Shown here piece by piece: positions 1-10,869 of a stretch of 64,000 bases of DNA (position 1 is the stretch's first letter; each line of letters starts with the position of its first letter). Source of the stretch: Melitaea cinxia. Taxonomy: Eukaryota; Arthropoda; Insecta; Lepidoptera; Nymphalidae. The stretch is taken from contig NC_059400.1 of assembly GCF_905220565.1 (NCBI RefSeq), positions 12,066,428-12,130,427 of the forward strand. The letters run 5' to 3'. The notes below the pieces were generated by a model. It did no database searches, was not told the origin of the DNA, and saw only the letters and a program-made list of their open reading frames with translations. A program made the position numbers and the translations under genes.

Positions 1-125
1 TGCGGTGCGGGGTGTTGCGTTTCGGTGCGGTGCGGTGCGGTGCGGTGCGGTGCGGTGATGTGTGGTGCGGTGCGGTGAGGTGCGGTGCAGTGGGGCGCGG
101 TGCGGTGCTTTGCGGTGCGGTGCTG
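1..125. repeat. TGCGG minisatellite, cut by window edge
   Basis: Tandem 5-mers of TGCGG with a few variants (TGTGG, TGAGG, GGGCG) fill the first 125 bases. The GC-rich, G-skewed array stands out sharply from the AT-rich DNA that follows. Its left end lies outside the window. Confidence 0.95.
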
Positions 126-821
126 CTTATAAAACACGTACGCCAGTCCTAAATGATAAAAAACGGCCAAGTGCGAATTGGACTTACCCATGAAGCATTC
201 CATAGCAGCAAGTAACATAATATATAAGTTCTTGTAGTTCGTTGTAACTTTGATCGATGTTTTAATAATAGTTTGAAAGTTTGCATGGTATCATATACAT
301 CAAATATTTTTTTTTAGTTTTATCATTTTCTTATTTTAGAAGTTATAGGACACACATTTTAGCACTTTGGAAATGTCTCTCGCGCAAACTATTCAGTTTA
401 GAAAAAAATGGTATTAGAAACCTCAATATCATTTTTGAAGACCTACCGATATATTCTAGACTCTACCGCTTTTTTTGCGCACTGTTCTATACCCAAAAGT
501 TATCTGGAGAAAATCGCTCTTAGTGACAAGAGCGCCTTTGTACGTATTTATACTAACTTTTTTTACGTATTTGAATGTTATACAATAAAGAGTATTACCT
601 AAAGATTTTTTTCTATACTAACAACACCTAACTACAAACTAATCACCTAATAGCTAGCAGTTACCGTAGCCTATGTACGCGGACGCCTGCAACATCAGTA
701 GCATCACAAGCACATTGTCAACACTACCCCCGCTGTGAAAACAAAGAATCCTCATAAACTTACTCGTAGGTTACGTTACTAATTTCTCCAACAAATAATG
801 TCGAATTAAAAGATACTTGCT

Positions 822-1090
822 ATAATTGTGTTTACTGGCAAACGAGTAAAAACCGACTTCAATTACATCGACAAGTTAATACAACGTAGGTAGACGAAAA
901 AATAGTCAAGTACTCCAAAAGTTGTAATCAGGTCTGGATGAAATTTAAATGTGACCAAGATTAAATTAAAAATCATCAAAATCGGTACACCCAGTAAAAA
1001 TTTATGCGGATTTTCGAGGGTTTCCCTCGATTTACATAACATACATATATATATATATATATATATATCTTATTTTGAAGTCGGTTAACC
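822..1090 (+). mobile_element. ACCGACTTC-family element, truncated
   Basis: It starts with TTGTGTTTACTGGCAAACG followed by ACCGACTTCAATTACATCG and ends with GAAGTCGGTT. Middle parts of the full-length copies (36036-36662, 57886-58437) are missing. Confidence 0.8.
1043..1069. repeat. (AT)n microsatellite
   Basis: Run of alternating AT inside the ACCGACTTC element of duplication copy A. Confidence 0.9.
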
Positions 1091-1733
1091 ACATTAAGTG
1101 GTCGGGTAAATCACATTAAATTGTATTTACACGAATTTAAAACCTTTTTATTTGAAGTTGCTTGAAATCAATGACAACAATTACAAATTTCGGATTTTTC
1201 AATATTATAAAGTAATAAGTTAATTAATCCGCCACCACAATGTTTCCAATTTGCCCATTGTCCGTACTCGTCTCAAGTTTGATGTATAATTTTTCGCAAC
1301 GTGCCCTTGTAAAATATGATTTAAGAAATCGGTAAAAGACAGATATTTCGCCGTCTTTGAAATTCTGGTAGAGAAAAGGAGCAAATTTATATTGTCCTCC
1401 AATAAACTCGTCGCTTAGAGATCGTTTGACGTAGATTTAGTAAAAGCCTCGCGAATGTGACTGTAATAAAATATATATCTAAAACAAGAATCGGGATTTC
1501 CCACCGTTAGCATTATTGTGGGTTCGACCTACAAATTTATTTATTTCGAACATCGAAATATTTTCAACAGCTTTTATTTTCATTTAGAGTAATTTTATAA
1601 AATAGATTATTAAAGGAAATATAATAAATTTAATAAGGAAAACATATGTGTACGTTTATATAAAAGACATATCTTTTAATATCTACGATTTTATTTTTGT
1701 GTTACCCACACATTAGGAATTCTAAACATTATT

Positions 1734-1928
1734 GAATATCATATCAAAAATTGACCGCTCCAGCGAGGTTCGAACCCGCGTCTCCGATTGACCGTGTCGG
1801 CGCTCTAGCCAATTAAGCTATGGAACGATGTACCCGCTAGATCGAAATTTTTGATATGATGATTTTTATATTCGGTTTAAGCGAACCGTGGCGCCGTCTA
1901 TAGTCCGTCAATTTTTAATATGATATTC
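1734..1928 (-). mobile_element. tRNA-like element bracketed by inverted repeats, copy 1
   Basis: The left terminal repeat GAATATCATATCAAAAATTG (1734-1753, continuing to 1755) matches the reverse complement of 1907-1928 at 21 of 22 positions. Between them a 72-base tRNA-like cloverleaf (minus strand, 1756-1827) has a 7-bp acceptor with one G-T pair, a D-arm GCTT/GAGC, a T-arm around GGTTCGAACC and RNA polymerase III A- and B-box-like sequences. The anticodon loop ACGGTCA lacks U33, so it is unlikely to be a working tRNA. A third repeat copy lies at 1846-1860. Confidence 0.75.
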
Positions 1929-1930
1929 AA

Positions 1931-2880
1931 AAATATATATAGATTATGAGGTTATGATTATAATTTGTTTACTTATATAAATTTCGTTTTACACGACTTA
2001 TCCAGTAAAATTCTTATCTATTTCATCGAATTTTAAAATAATATTATGTATCTTCATTTCACACATTTCACAAAACTTGTATATACAGCATATTTCCTAG
2101 ATATACAAGAGCAAGTTTTTATACATGTTTTTTTCTTCGAAATACACTTGAAAATTTTATCGTATTGTAGCCAATCAATTTAAAATCCCAAACTGCAATA
2201 ACTGTAGTATTAAATATAGATATTGTAAAGACGAAATTAATTTTTACAAACTAAAGCTATAAAAAATAATAATTCATATAAAAATAAGCTATGAAAAATT
2301 TAATTGTGCGTGTAAATCGACGTGTAACTCGACTCGTATACTTATTATACATGTATTGTTTTAAACTTAAACGTAAATATTGGATATTAATAAACATCCC
2401 ATATCTTATTTCTCAACAAAGCAAATCATAATAAGATGTAATTAATCTTCTACCATGAAAACCATATTTTTCCGGTTCAACTTTTAGGATGGACGGGTCG
2501 TGTCATTTTATCACTACGGTAGCAATATTTTTACACCATTTAATTAATGAACTAAACAGGGCATCAAGGCGACAAATAAAGATAGCGTTTTGCATATTCA
2601 TTTTTGCAGTTTGAGTTACTTACCGGAACTGTTAAATTAAATATTCATTTAAATAAAAAAATAATCGATCATTTGTTTGGTCGAGCATTTATTAAATTAT
2701 TGTCAAGGTACTTTAATATACTTTTATCGATTCGCCTTAGCAAAGAGTACAACTTGATTTAATTTGTTCATTTAAAATTACATAATCGTAATCGTACATT
2801 TAATAATAATAATATACATTATTTCACATTTAAATAAAGAACAAAATTAAACTTACAAGCAATTATAATAACAAATTGTA
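1931..2880. other. AT-rich intergenic DNA
   Basis: Nothing convincing seen: no long ORF, tRNA or recognisable repeat. Confidence 0.5.
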
Positions 2881-2885
2881 CAACC

Positions 2886-2935
2886 AGGCGATCTTATTGC
2901 TAAAAAGCAATCTCTTCCAGACAACCTGATAATGA
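2886..2935 (-). repeat. LINE 3'-tail fragment
   Basis: Reverse complement of the CCTGGAAGAAATCGCT-type tail seen at 62490-62540, including the TTAGCRATAAG hairpin-like motif. Only the tail survives. Confidence 0.55.
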
Positions 2936-2992
2936 AAGGATCATTTAATACATATGTGCATCGTACATCACGGGCAATATTTATATAAATCA

Positions 2993-3030
2993 CTAGCTAT
3001 TGCCCGCGATTTTGTTCGCGTGGAGACCTG
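2993..3030 (-). mobile_element. Helitron 3' end
   Basis: On the minus strand CGCGAACAAAATCGCGGGC can form a short hairpin just before CTAG at 2993-2996, as at other Helitron ends in this window. The 5' end was not located. Confidence 0.5.
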
Positions 3031-3446
3031 TCGTACGTGAACGCCACACTATTTTTAGATACAAATAATCTATGTTTATGCCATATTATGCATATTTGTG
3101 TACTCGTAAATATGTATATGGTCCTGTCAGCCATTTCGGCGTGATCGAATTACAAACAACTATCCAAAATTTGCATTTTTCATAATATAAAACGAATGTA
3201 ATAACAAATTAATTTTAAATTTAGTGATTGATAATAGCATTATTTAATTTGACTTTCCTTGTCTTTGAAGCAACCTTTAAGATTTGTATCGTGCAATAAT
3301 ATGCGACGGATTAGATTATTTAAAAAAATGACTATTGAAATACTCAATTCGAAGTTAATTAATTTATCCTCTCCGTTTATATATTTTTCCTCTTATATTT
3401 ACTGATTATTTTTCGATTTTATTGTAAAAAAATTAAGTAGTATTTC

Positions 3447-4240
3447 ATCACTTTAGCCTATCGCTGTCCACTGATGGACATAACCCTTTCCAAGTTTGCG
3501 CCAAACACCCCGATTTTCCGCAATATTCATACAGCCACCACCGGCAATCGTAATATTTGATCATCCAGCGGGCCGAAGGGCGTCCTACATTGCGTTTGCC
3601 ACGATGTGGTCTCCACTCCAGGACCACTTTAACTTGCTAATTCTGTGGGTTTTTGTCGAATACTTTCATTCTCTCGCAGATAGTCTCATTTCTAATCATA
3701 TCTTTGAGAGAGACCTCAATCATAGCCCATCCATTTCACGTTGAGCGACTTTAAACTTGTTGACTAATCCCCTCATTAATGTCGACGAATCGTGCTAAGC
3801 ACCACCCAGCACAACAGAATCTTCTTATTAGATTCCTTCTGGAAGTTGTTTGCCCAGTTGAATGGTGGGGCTAAGTAGATATAATCCTGAACAACTTCGA
3901 GAAGGGTACCATCGACCAATACCGGGCTCGGTATGACTTGGTAGCTAAATATAACTTTTCTTTTGTCCAAATTCATACCAAGAAAAACTCATCTGGAGGA
4001 CTCGTTTAGGCCGCGCAGCATTTGACCAGCTTCTCCGACGTGTCCGCAAAGATGACGATATCGTCAGTGAAATGAAGGTGAGAAATGTATTCGCCTTCGA
4101 CGTTAATGCCTCATCTCCCCGGGTCCAAGGTCTTAAAGACATCCTCTAACGCAGTGGTAAACAGCTTCGGAGATATTACATCTTCCTGTCTTACCCCACA
4201 CCGAAGAAAAATGGGCCTTGTTCTCTGTTCTTGGTCATTA
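3447..4240 (-). pseudogene. RTE-type LINE reverse transcriptase, 3' half, decayed
   Basis: Reading the minus strand through several frameshifts, the segment around 4030-4100 gives HLHFTDDIVIFADTSEKL, the catalytic motif C of a reverse transcriptase (usually FADD, here FTDD). Upstream is PWTRGDEALTS, and near 4200-4160 the remains of a GVRQGD-type motif. Toward the end come KVVLEWRPHRGKR, VGRPSARWS and WRKLGKGYVHQWT, typical of the C-terminal tail of lepidopteran RTE-like elements. The 3' end (3447-3480) carries TATGTCCATCAGTGGAC, matching the tails of the short retroposons here. It is dead: multiple stops and frameshifts. Confidence 0.8.
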
Positions 4241-5101
4241 TTTCTACGTCGTACATGCATCTCAGCACTTCGATATATAGTGGATGTTATTTATTAGATA
4301 TCTTATATGCCTGATTGGTTGATTGATTCATCCTGTAACAACCTATTGCTGGCCAAATATTTGACCAAATACTATGTTGTATTCCGTCCAGGCGCATACA
4401 CGACACAGATACCACTACACCAGATCGGTCGTCATAGAATATATTTTATATACGTGTAAAAGTGTTGTGTTCAACTGTAGGTTACTAGGAGTTGCGCTAA
4501 CGACCGCTGGTACGATCTTTACTTTCGGTCTGATTAATTACTGTCAGTGATGTATTTTTAAATAGTATTTCATTCTAGTGAAAGTCGTTATTTGTAGGGC
4601 ATTAAAAATACTATTTTGCAATATTCTAAAAAGTGATTATATTTACTTTTAATTGAAAAAAAATCATAACCTCAGTTATAGCTTCAAAAATTATTAATAT
4701 AATACTTTAGTTTGCAAATGTTTAATAAAATTAAAAACATTCATAAAAAAACTAAGGCGGAACTCCTTGTTAATGGAAGGGCTTATAGTCTAAAGTGTTA
4801 CGCTTAAAGCCGAGATAAAAGCTAGAATTAATACAGCTAGTTGTTGTTAGCTTGAATGTTACAAATTTTAAAGATTTTATTTTGTACAATACACTTAGTG
4901 CGAGTACCTCAGACTAAATAAATGTATGAGTGTAGTGCACGGAATAAAAAGCGAAGCTAGAAAATGTAATATTAAGTAATAACCCTGAAATAAGGTTCAA
5001 CTTTAAGTATTTTTACTAATTCGAAATTAAAAGAAATGTTTATGTCATATATTATTTGCATAATCACTAGCGATACAACATCTAACGTAACTAAAAATAA
5101 A
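4241..5101. other. Unassigned intergenic DNA
   Basis: 4300-4560 is somewhat more GC-rich and may be an old repeat, but it matches nothing else in the window. The rest is AT-rich with no signal. Confidence 0.4.
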
Positions 5102-5388
5102 ATAATTGTTTTTGAACGAAAAAAAATTACATCGACAAGTAATACAAAGTAAGTAGACTGTTTTCAAGCAGTATTGTGTTCCTGTTGGTGAGTAAGGTGA
5201 CCAGAGCTCCTGGGGGGATTGGGGATTGGGTCGGCAACGCGCTTGCGATGCTTCTGGTGTTGCAGGTCTATAAGCTACGGTAATCGCTTACCATCAGGTG
5301 AGCCGTACGCTTGTTTGCCAACCTAGTGACATAAAAAAAATAAGGTCGAATTGAGTAACTTCCTCATTTTTAAAAGTCGGTTTAAAAG
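5102..5388 (+). mobile_element. ACCGACTTC-family element split by a retroposon
   Basis: Left part (5102-5160) has ATTACATCGACAAGTAATAC; right part (5341-5388) has GTCGAATTGAGTAACTTCC and AAGTCGGTTT. The two parts flank an A-tailed insertion. Confidence 0.75.
5161..5340 (+). mobile_element. A-tailed retroposon fragment nested in ACCGACTTC element
   Basis: Matches the reverse complement of 39233-39460 (CATCAGGTGAGCCGTACGCT, TTGCCAACCTAGTGACAT) and ends in eight A residues. Its 3' tail marks it as a reverse-transcribed insertion. Confidence 0.7.
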
Positions 5389-5479
5389 GGTTCACGTTAT
5401 TTTAATGCCCGATATGTTTAAAATTCCTTCGGTCACATATCTTCATCATCAGACTAGCGTTATCATTTATATAATTGCA

Positions 5480-6135
5480 AAATTAGACTTCGTTGGTATT
5501 TTAGTTATAGGTTTTTGTAAGACCACAATGATTGTGTCTACAATCAGAAGTGTAAATCCAAGTTTGCGACTGCGCAAAGTAAACGTCTCCTTTTTAGGTT
5601 ATGGTAATCATTTATTGAACAATTCATTTAGTAAACAATGGTCACGTCGTTCGAACATCGAGATTATTGGAGTTCCAGAAGCAAGGAATGAAAACTTACT
5701 GAATATTATTAGCAACATTTCCAAGGCCGCAAATATTAACACTTATGCCAAAATGGACATTGATTTTGTCACCAGAATTAGTCCTAAGAATAACGATTCG
5801 AAAAAACCTAGACCAACCGTTATTCGCTTTTTATGTCGATGTAAAAAGATGACTTTTTTGCAAATTTAAGAGAAAAAAAACATAATATGTTAGTATATGT
5901 AGTGATATAGGTTTTGTGGGTAACAGCAATCGTATAAACTTTAATAACTACCTAACTAGATCCACTAAAATGCTTCTTCGCAAAACAAAGGATAAGCTCA
6001 AGATAAAAACTATAGATATGTATGGATTAAGAACTGTTCGATAATGGTATATAAAATTACACAAGTTGTGTACTCCATATTGAGACTGAGAAAGATTTTT
6101 AACAAATGTGATAGGATATATATTGATAATATGCA
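5480..6135 (+). pseudogene. LINE ORF1 (nucleic-acid-binding protein) remnant
   Basis: Part of an open frame ending at 5869 contains RRSNIEIIGVPEARNENLL and further on KPRPTVIRFLCR. These match the RRNNIEIxGIPE ... RPRPIVVRFL pattern of the RNA-binding ORF1 protein of lepidopteran Jockey/CR1-like LINEs. Past the stop, frame-shifted sequence (5945-6110) still shows LTRSTKMLLRKTKDKLKI, the usual next block. The N-terminus is missing or unrecognisable. Not a host gene. Confidence 0.7.
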
Positions 6136-6542
6136 TTTATGTTATTTTATATTATTTTGTTTTTTCTTATTCGATAGGTAACAGTATTAATAAATATTTT
6201 AATTTTTTGTTCATTTCATATTGTAAAATAAAATGACAAAAGGTAAAAAAAAAAAAATGAAATAAAATAACATGAAGCAAATCCAAACAATAACAATCTC
6301 AAAGATGAATGTGACTACTGAACGAAATAATGGTAATTTATATAAATAAAAATGAATCATCGAAATACTTGTACGCGCATAATTGCCGAAATTTTCCGCC
6401 AAATTCGATTTTTTTTTTTGTTTACGTTATGTTCGTCCGGTCACAGGTCTATAGCTCAGTATTAGTACGAGGACAGGTAGTCAGAATATGTTTATAATGT
6501 CAAGTTGGTCTAATTGATTGAGAACAGATAAAACTTTGTGAT

Positions 6543-6543
6543 A

Positions 6544-6576
<33 letters not shown>

Positions 6577-6597
6577 ATGCGCACGCGTGTGTGTGTC
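6543..6597. repeat. (TG)n microsatellite with GCGC core
   Basis: Alternating TG interrupted by GCGCGCGTATGCGCACGCG; alternating purine-pyrimidine throughout. Confidence 0.95.
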
Positions 6598-6946
6598 TTC
6601 ATGAAATTTCATGTTTCTACTATTAATATTATAATGCAAATTTTTATTAATTCATTTTTAGATAAGCATCTTTTGATGCATTGAGTTTTATTAAGAAGAA
6701 GACTACTTACCACACATCACGATAATAAAACTAGGTTCACTTTACTTAATATACTGAAGAAATCGGTTCACCAGTATTATTTCATTTGGAAAACAAGTAT
6801 AAAATATATACAATACGTAGATAATGTTTTATGACTGTTTAAGATGTATTCATTGCAAACTTTCAAATTTTAATTAGAATTAATCTGTAGGGCGTCTCTT
6901 TTACCCTAATTGTCCATAGAACTTTTTATTTTCCGCCATATTTAGG

Positions 6947-6963
6947 CACACACACACACACGC
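6947..6963. repeat. (CA)n microsatellite
   Basis: Short CA run just left of the tRNA-headed fragment at 6981. Confidence 0.85.
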
Positions 6964-6980
6964 ATAGTCACACTTTTCAC

Positions 6981-7046
6981 TAGCCCAGTGGTGCAGTTTG
7001 CAGTGGCTCTGCTTTCTGCTGTACGAGTTGTGGGCTCAATTCGAGA
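6981..7046 (+). mobile_element. SINE head (tRNA-like), third family
   Basis: ACTAGCCCAGTGGTGCAGTTTG corresponds to the heads at 26390 and 32570 read on the minus strand. A-box-like TAGCCCAGTGGTGC and a decayed B box are present, followed directly by a (TG)n array. Confidence 0.6.
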
Positions 7047-7094
7047 GTGTGTGTGTGTGTATGGGTGTGTGTGTGTGTGTGTGCGCGTGCGTGA

Positions 7095-7156
<62 letters not shown>
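7047..7156. repeat. (TG)n microsatellite, about 110 bp
   Basis: Nearly uninterrupted TG with small GAGTGAGT and GCGCGTGCG variants, grown at the end of a SINE head. Confidence 0.95.
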
Positions 7157-7158
<2 letters not shown>

Positions 7159-7596
7159 AAGATAGTTTTAGGAGTGACTTGTTTACTAATTTACTTGTAT
7201 TTCATGACTTATCATGTAATTAATACCAGTAAATAGTAATAAATTAAATGTGTTTCTTGGGATTAATTACCTTTGTAACTAGTAAATAAAAGTACCAAAA
7301 CACGATTTTCCATTCTTCTTTCGACCTTTATTTTTAAGAAGTCTTGATAATTTATTTTAGGAACAAAATATGAGTAGCCCAATATTGTAGTTCACAGTAA
7401 CCTATTTCTGTTCCAGAGGCTAGGAGCTTGATTCCTTCTTGATGTGTTATTCATACGTACATTTATTTAAAAAATTTATATATGCCAGCCGGTTTTTACC
7501 TAAAACACAGGAATTAATAAAAAGTTTTCCTCATTAACACTATAAATTCATTAATACAACAGCAAAAATTTATAATATTTATTAATAATTATATTA
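7157..7596. other. AT-rich intergenic DNA
   Basis: No ORF, RNA or repeat recognised. Confidence 0.5.
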
Positions 7597-7920
7597 ACAA
7601 CCGCTCTGGTGTTATAATGCATGTGAGACCCACGAATGCTTGTGTTTACCGCACCGCGGTATTCCCACTAATAAAATGGGAAAGGAGGGGCTCACTATAT
7701 TTGTATTTGTAAAGTATTACTATTCTGGGAGTCCATGTGGGCCTCCCCACCGTGTCTCAAAGAGCACGTAAAGCTGCCGGTTCCGGTTAATATCATAAAC
7801 ATCTGCTGGCGATTGTTCCTCAAATGAAAGGAATATTTCCTCCAATCCGAAATGTACAACCGTAAAAAGAGTGCAATGCCAAGCACTGGGACGCTACAGC
7901 TGAATAAATAAATCAATCAA
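7597..7920 (+). mobile_element. SINE-like element, variant head with shared core
   Basis: The head (CCGCTCTGGTGTTATAATGC) differs from the main SINE, but the middle (about 7735-7800) has CTCCCCACCGTGTCTCAAAG and CCGGTTCCGGTTAATATC, close to the core of the SINE copies at 10870-11190 and 49340-49535. The end is TGGGACGCTACAGCTGAATA plus AAT-rich tail. Confidence 0.6.
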
Positions 7921-9497
7921 TATCAGTTTTTTGAACACCCACGTTTAGTTTTAACCTAATCAAAAATCTGGACGTACCTTCTTTGTGCAAAAAAGGCTTA
8001 GATTTTTTTTGGTATCGCAGGGGAACCCATTTATGGGTGATATCCAGGATACCCGGGAAGGCAGTCCTAGACCGTATGTCGGCTTCAGCACTTAGGGGTG
8101 CAATACCGACATAAACCACTGCGGGAGCCTTCAGCCGCTTTAATTGGAGAGTCTCGGATCTGCAGGCATTACATTAAAACTTTTTCATGGTATTATATTA
8201 ATCCATATAATAATTCATATCGATGAAGTAATTTTAGCGTAATAATATTTTAAACGATTAAAAGAGAGCGCTATTTTGGTTTATTTTTTATCGTTATATT
8301 GAAATGCATTCAGATTGAAAAGACTGAAATAAAAAAATTCCCAGTTTTAATCCCATTCTGAATTCGGAGCATTCAACTCTGATGCATATTTTATCGAAAT
8401 TCGTCATAAATTACGAAAAAAATTTATATACACTTCATCAAAGAGAGTAATCGGTTGTAGATACGAGTAAGTCACAATATCTAGATAGTTACATAATGAA
8501 ACGCATAAATTGGATTTGGCACATATACCATACGACAGATTGACTAATCGACAAATTATTAATTAATTAAAGCTTAAGTTTAATGGCTTTTAGCTGTGTC
8601 AGAGAAGTACTGTCGATTTCGCCAATGTCACATGAGTGATCCAATTAGACTTGTTGTTGAATGAGTGAGCTCATTAGATCCGGAATGTTGCCTAGAAAAA
8701 GCTGCCAAAAGCGTGATGAGCGCATAAAAAATTGCAAAAGTTATAAATAATTTAAGATGAAAAAAATTGTTATTTCGCCTTTGCCAATATTTCATAAACT
8801 ATTAATATTTAAGAAATTTCAAAAAAGGATTCTGAAAAAGGAGGGAATTTCCAATAAAAAAAATTGCGTGCGTACAAAGTACACATGTCAGAAGTGAAAC
8901 TTGTTTGGCAAACTAATTAAAATAGAACGAATTGAAAAAAAAGCAAAAAGTCAACGTGGTATGCGTAAAGAATATTATTGGGTTTTATTTAGTTTTTTAG
9001 CAATGGATTTGCATAGGGGATCTAACCCAAAAAGACCGTAATCATTGTGACTTTACTTGATGACAAAGCAGTCACATAGAAATATTCTTTTAATTCGTAA
9101 AGGAAGATCAATACACTTCTCACTTCGGAATATGGCATTATAAATAAATTTTAAGGTATTGGGGTGCGCACCCCACTAAATACCGGACACAGCTCTTAGG
9201 GCATTGAGGGATTTTTCACATTTTTTGTGATATACTCTATATGAGACAATCCGTTCAGTTTGCTATCGAGAATGATTAAAAAAAATGGCTTTATCTACAA
9301 GGTTAATGCACTGACCCCTCATACATCAAACCAAAAATGGGTGTTGCACGTTTTCTTGTAAACATGATTGCCTGGCTTTTAGATATCGATACCGATAAAG
9401 CATTATCAGCAACTGGCCTAGATAGTGCAAGGCTGAGTATAAACGAAATGACAAATTTCGCGCAAAACTAGACTTTTCTAACAATAACTTTTTTGTT
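7921..9497. other. Unassigned DNA with one GC-richer block
   Basis: 8000-8165 is GC-richer (for example CCAGGATACCCGGGAAGGCA) and looks like an old repeat of unknown family. The remainder is AT-rich without recognisable features. Confidence 0.35.
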
Positions 9498-9532
9498 GAA
9501 TTCCACGCGGACGAAGTCGCAGGCACAGCTAG
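9498..9532 (+). mobile_element. Helitron 3' end
   Basis: CACGCGGACGAAGTCGCAGG folds into a short hairpin, followed by CACAG and CTAG at 9529-9532 and then T. This is the standard non-autonomous Helitron 3' terminus; the start lies upstream at an undetermined point. Confidence 0.65.
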
Positions 9533-9544
9533 TAATGTATAATT

Positions 9545-9690
9545 ATCTTGATTAAATTTAAATGACATGACAAGCACCAGCTCCCGATTTAAAAAAAATG
9601 AATAAAATTGGAATTGGTCTATCGAGTAAAAATTTATGAGTTAACACATATAAAAATACAATCGAATTGAGAACCACCTATATTTGAAGG
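9545..9690 (+). mobile_element. ACCGACTTC-family element, right-end fragment
   Basis: Contains CAATCGAATTGAGAACCACC near its end, the right-end signature of the family, but the terminal GAAGTCGG is degraded. Confidence 0.5.
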
Positions 9691-10869
9691 TGGATAAAAA
9701 AGGAAGAAACTTACATGGCACAATAATAACTCCCGAACCTTTTTCCGAGACCAGATTGACTGTCTATTATTCATGGACTTGTGTGCATAGATATTAAGAT
9801 AAGACAATATGTATCTCTTTTTTGTACTGTTTTCATTCGAAAATTAATAAACTATTGGCATTACACGTGTAAAATGGTGCTAATGTGTCTATTACCAAAA
9901 CTACGGAAACATAAAATGAGATTTCAATTTACTTAGTAATTACTTAAATGTTTCTTAGTTCGAGACTTACTAATTGAATAATAATATTATACCTTCAGAC
10001 TTGCGATAAACGTAAAACATTGCAAAGATAAAAATAATAGCAATAAAAATTAATTATTAAATAAACAAAAAACCCGACAAGCAAGCAAAGGAAAAACAAG
10101 CATAACAATTTAGTGTAAAGTGTTTTGCGTTCACCTTGTATTATATTCTATTGATACTTTCATAAACTACAGATATTTTAACTGTATAATATAATTATAT
10201 AAATATACATATATATAAAGGTTAATAATTTGAAGGATATAATTATATGTTATAATCAAATTATTGCAGGCTTAGGTTTTCAGCAGTGAGATATTTTCTG
10301 AGATTCAAATACAAATTATCCACCGTAGTCGAGATACAACTTTACCAAGACTTGTAAATTCAGTTTAACGTCTTTATTACCCAATATGCTCGTATCTAAA
10401 ATAATGAAAAAAAAAAATAAGGATATTTGTTCCGTTTATTCAAAAAGTATACATAGAAATTAATTTATAAAGCTTTTGATTACGTAAACGTAAATTTTTG
10501 TTTTATCTTATATCTTCTTATAATTGGATATAATATAATAACTGTTGTATATGATAAAAGTAACATATCTCTTAAAACTTATGTAACGTTTTAAGCGTTT
10601 AGAAATAAGTACATTCAGATCTGCGGTTCACCGCTTCCCGTTTCGAAGTAAGTTCGCCTAGTTTGCCTAATCTATTTAGTTAGGCCAAAACGTACTCCGT
10701 TTTAGAGGTCGCCGACGGAAGTTGAGGACGTGCCCCGAGCGCGGTTCACATCCCTTAAGGAAATACTGTCTCTCCGCATGTAGTATTGAGTGTTTAACAT
10801 GATTTCAATGTACAGAATTTCATAATAAAACTTATAGCATATTTAATTAAAAAACACTATGCATTGCAT
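9691..10869. other. AT-rich intergenic DNA
   Basis: No gene or repeat recognised; 10600-10780 is slightly GC-richer without a match elsewhere in the window. Confidence 0.4.

Larger units (their letters stand above)
148..1930 (+). repeat. 1.8-kb direct duplication, copy A
   Basis: Collinear with 19737-21530 over its whole length, with scattered substitutions and small indels. It is itself a mosaic: a LINE 3'-tail-like stretch ending in AATAAAG (about 460-600), a fragment matching the retroposon at 39233-39460 (about 650-710), an ACCGACTTC element (822-1090), unassigned DNA with short ORFs in both strands (1220-1440), and a tRNA-like element (1734-1928). Similarity stops at the outer inverted repeat of that last element. 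Confidence 0.9.

Noticed and set aside
1756..1827. A functional tRNA gene (minus strand), also at 21356-21427
   Set aside because: The cloverleaf is good but the anticodon loop lacks U33 and the anticodon stem has a mismatch; the copies sit in a repeat with inverted termini. Treated as tRNA-like.
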